A model generated the notes under the pieces. That model searched no databases, had not been told where the DNA came from, and saw only the letters and a list, made by a program, of their open reading frames with translations. Of a stretch of 23,257 bases of DNA, positions 21,867-23,257 are shown one piece after another. Numbering within the stretch: the first letter of the stretch is position 1; every line of letters starts with the position of its first letter. A program made the position numbers and the translations under genes. The DNA is taken from positions 1-23,257 of the forward strand of contig DHKA01000085.1 of NCBI GenBank assembly GCA_002404605.1. Reading direction: 5' to 3'. Source of the stretch: Clostridiales bacterium UBA4706 (GTDB lineage: Bacteria > Bacillota > Clostridia > Oscillospirales > Oscillospiraceae).

Positions 21867-22349
21867 ATGAAACGCAAACGCATCTTAACCGTTCTGATCG
21901 TCCTCGCGCTCGTGTTCATCTGGGGCAATTCGCTTGTCTCCGGCGAGCTTTCCGGGGAGATCAGCGACGGCATCATGGCTGTTTTGAACTCCGCGGCGGA
22001 AAAGCTCGGCTTTGCGCCGGACGCCTTCACTTACATGATAGACGAGGACGGCGACGGTGTCGCCGAACAGCCGACGAGCCACATCATCCGCAAGGCGGCG
22101 CACGTGACCGAGTATGCGGTGTTTGCCGCGCTCGTTTTTCTCCGGCTGGAGAGCGCTGGGAAAAAGCGCTTTTTCACCGCCTGGGGTCTCGGCGCGCTGA
22201 CCGGCGCGATCGACGAAACGCTCCAGATATTCTCCCACCGCGGCAGCCAGGTGCGCGACGTGCTCATCGACAGCGCCGGCGCGCTGCTGGGTCTCGGCGT
22301 CGTTTCGCTGATTTTATATTTAATAAGCAGAAAAGAGAAGTCAAACTGA
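21867..22349 (+). CDS. VanZ-family membrane protein
   Basis: The 160-residue protein has an N-terminal helix (about 6-24) and a following external loop with an acidic DEDGDG stretch. The VanZ core follows: IRKAAHVTEYAVFAALVF, then AIDETLQIFSHRGSQVRDVLIDSAGALLG, the conserved His/Glu/Gln and Arg-Asp residues of the family. VanZ gives low-level teicoplanin resistance in vanA enterococci, but most chromosomal homologues have unknown roles in the envelope. It starts 1 nt after the phosphatidylserine-synthase-like gene without a clear ribosome binding site of its own, implying coupling. Its stop codon lies inside the terminator stem. Confidence 0.85.
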   Translation: MKRKRILTVLIVLALVFIWGNSLVSGELSGEISDGIMAVLNSAAEKLGFAPDAFTYMIDEDGDGVAEQPTSHIIRKAAHVTEYAVFAALVFLRLESAGKKRFFTAWGLGALTGAIDETLQIFSHRGSQVRDVLIDSAGALLGLGVVSLILYLISRKEKSN

Positions 22350-22360
22350 CTTCTCTTTTT
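22331..22360. terminator. Bidirectional terminator containing both convergent stop codons
   Basis: AAAAGAGAAGTCA and TGACTTCTCTTTT form a 13-bp perfect stem with an AAC loop. A/T runs at both edges give a U tract on both strands. The VanZ stop (22347-22349) and the TepA stop (22341-22343) are both inside the stem. Confidence 0.92.
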
Positions 22361-22991
22361 CTATGCGCCGGTGCAGGTAGTCGAGCGCGTCGGAGAGTCC
22401 GCCGAGCTGGTCGATGAGCCCGCTTCGGACGGCCTCCTCACCGTCGAGCACGCTGCCGATATCCTGCGTCAGCTCGCCGGTGCGTGTCATATAGTCGGTG
22501 AATCTCTCCGGTGTGATGTGCGAATGGCCGGTGATGAACCGGACGATCCTCTCGCTGATGCGTGAAATGTAATCGTACGTCTGCGGCACGCCGATCACAA
22601 CGCCTGTGAGCCGCACCGGATGGATCGTCACGGCGGCGCTCGGCACGATGAACGACCGATCCGCCGCCACCGCGAGCGGTACGCCGATGGAATGCCCTCC
22701 GCCGAGAACGACGCTTGCCGTCGGCTTGCTCATCCCGGCGATCATTTCCGAGATACATAGCCCCGCTTCGATGTCGCCGCCGACGGTGTTGAGCAGTATG
22801 AGCAGCGCGCGGATGTCTTCTGCTTCCTCCACCGCGGCGAGCAGCGGCATGATGTGCTCATATTTTGTGGTTTTTGTGTCCGGCGGCAGCATCACGTGGC
22901 CCTCGACCTGTCCGATGATCGTGATGCAGTGTATCTCTCCGGCCCGCGCGCTGCCAAGCTCGCGCAGAGCTTCCTGTTCCCGGCCTTCCAT
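22341..22991 (-). CDS. tepA: TepA-type ClpP-fold serine protease
   Basis: The 216-residue protein is collinear with Bacillus subtilis TepA (YmfB) from IHCITIIGQVEGHVMLPPDTKTTKYEHI (split IHCITIIGQVEGH / KTTKYEHI) onward. It has NTVGGDIEAGL, the nucleophile turn GGGHSIG (Ser101) and TIHPVRLTG (His124), and a downstream Asp in TQDIGS. It is a ClpP/signal-peptide-peptidase-like cytosolic protease, in Bacillus linked to degradation of signal peptides, secretion efficiency and sporulation proteins. The Bacillus protein is longer at its N-terminus. GGGAGG lies 8 nt before the ATG. It converges on the VanZ gene; in Bacillus tepA lies beside spoIIIE, which may lie outside this window. Confidence 0.92.
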   Translation of the reverse strand: MEGREQEALRELGSARAGEIHCITIIGQVEGHVMLPPDTKTTKYEHIMPLLAAVEEAEDIRALLILLNTVGGDIEAGLCISEMIAGMSKPTASVVLGGGHSIGVPLAVAADRSFIVPSAAVTIHPVRLTGVVIGVPQTYDYISRISERIVRFITGHSHITPERFTDYMTRTGELTQDIGSVLDGEEAVRSGLIDQLGGLSDALDYLHRRIEKEKSV

Positions 22992-23031
22992 GCGTCATCC
23001 CTCCCGATGGGCAGTATGCCGCATTACGCAA

Positions 23032-23066
23032 AAAATATGCCTCTCACAAAAGGAGAGGCATATTTT
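23032..23066 (-). terminator. Terminator after the M18 aminopeptidase
   Basis: AAAATATGCCTCTC and GAGAGGCATATTTT form a 14-bp perfect stem with a 7-nt loop. On the minus strand it continues into a run of Ts. It separates the aminopeptidase from tepA. Confidence 0.9.
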
Positions 23067-23074
23067 ATGCAGAT

Positions 23075-23257
23075 TTATCGATCTTTATAGAACGCCCAGA
23101 CTGCCTTGTAGGTCTGGTAGCAGTCGAACTTCGTCACGGTCTCAAAGGGAGCGTGCATCGAGAACACGGGCGTGCCGGCGTCGATGGTGTCGATGTTGCG
23201 GTTGGCCATGAACTGTGCGACCGTTCCGCCGCCGCCCTGATCGACCTTGCCGAGCTC
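23075..23257 (-). CDS. M18-family aspartyl aminopeptidase, C-terminal end (partial)
   Basis: The last 60 residues run from the window edge: ELGKVDQGGGGTVAQFMANR, then DTIDAGTPVFSMHAPFETVTK and a final YQTYKAVWAFYKDR. The DQGGGGT segment and SMHAP, whose His is a metal ligand in the dinuclear zinc site, are diagnostic of M18 aminopeptidases. These are cytosolic enzymes that remove N-terminal acidic or other residues from peptides. The 5' part lies outside the window. A strong terminator follows. Confidence 0.93.
   Translation of the reverse strand, partial: ELGKVDQGGGGTVAQFMANRNIDTIDAGTPVFSMHAPFETVTKFDCYQTYKAVWAFYKDR

Noticed and set aside
1..23257. CRISPR array, tRNA/rRNA, IS element, prophage or integron
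   Set aside because: No regularly spaced repeats, no tRNA-like cloverleaf, no transposase, integrase or phage structural motif was seen on either strand.

Overview
The window looks like chromosomal DNA of a high-GC anaerobic Firmicute, most likely an Oscillospiraceae/Ruminococcaceae-type gut Clostridium. The reasons are the BceRS-BceAB module, a VanZ-family protein, a TepA-type protease, an M18 aminopeptidase, dockerin/cohesin modules and AGGAGG-type ribosome binding sites. The taxonomic placement is inference. I see no rRNA, tRNA, CRISPR array, IS element or phage genes.

Layout. 1-4075: the end of an OmpR-family response regulator, an intramembrane-sensing histidine kinase, and a BceA/BceB-type ABC transporter (peptide-antibiotic sensing and detoxification). 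4117-5466: a processive family 2 glycosyltransferase behind three 11-bp-spaced TTAA repeats. 5573-7200: a short operon of a membrane-anchored phosphodiester glycosidase, a tiny two-helix membrane protein and a LURP-one/YxjI-like protein. 7284-10719: the most interesting operon. A secreted SH3/glucosaminidase wall hydrolase ends in a dockerin, and 13 nt downstream a membrane-anchored protein begins with a cohesin-like domain. They look like a private docking pair that would tether a wall hydrolase to the membrane. A clear promoter with a perfect palindrome at the predicted transcription start precedes them.

10784-12958: a GNAT acetyltransferase, then a decayed drug-efflux locus. A MATE transporter with two in-frame stops and a collapsed MerR regulator flank a MerR-type promoter (19-bp spacer) that is still intact. 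13059-16063: hflK, hflC and a GT4 glycosyltransferase. 16121-17573: two overlapping genes, both with an N-terminal membrane helix followed by coiled coil, the second ending in a NodB polysaccharide deacetylase domain.

17681-19790 (minus strand): a second decayed resistance locus. A chimeric ORF joins the first third of an alpha/beta hydrolase to a TetR regulator, followed by a DUF998 membrane protein and a Vat/CatB-type acetyltransferase with three lesions. 19875-21170 (minus): an O-antigen-ligase-like polymerase. 21305-22349: a phosphatidylserine-synthase-like enzyme and a VanZ-family protein. 22341-22991 (minus): TepA. 23075-23257 (minus): the C-terminus of an M18 aminopeptidase.

Two themes stand out. 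One is cell-envelope work: wall hydrolase, glycosyltransferases, deacetylase, O-antigen ligase, phospholipid synthesis and antibiotic sensing. The other is erosion concentrated in accessory drug-resistance genes (MATE, MerR, Vat, TetR fusion), while the housekeeping and envelope genes around them are intact.
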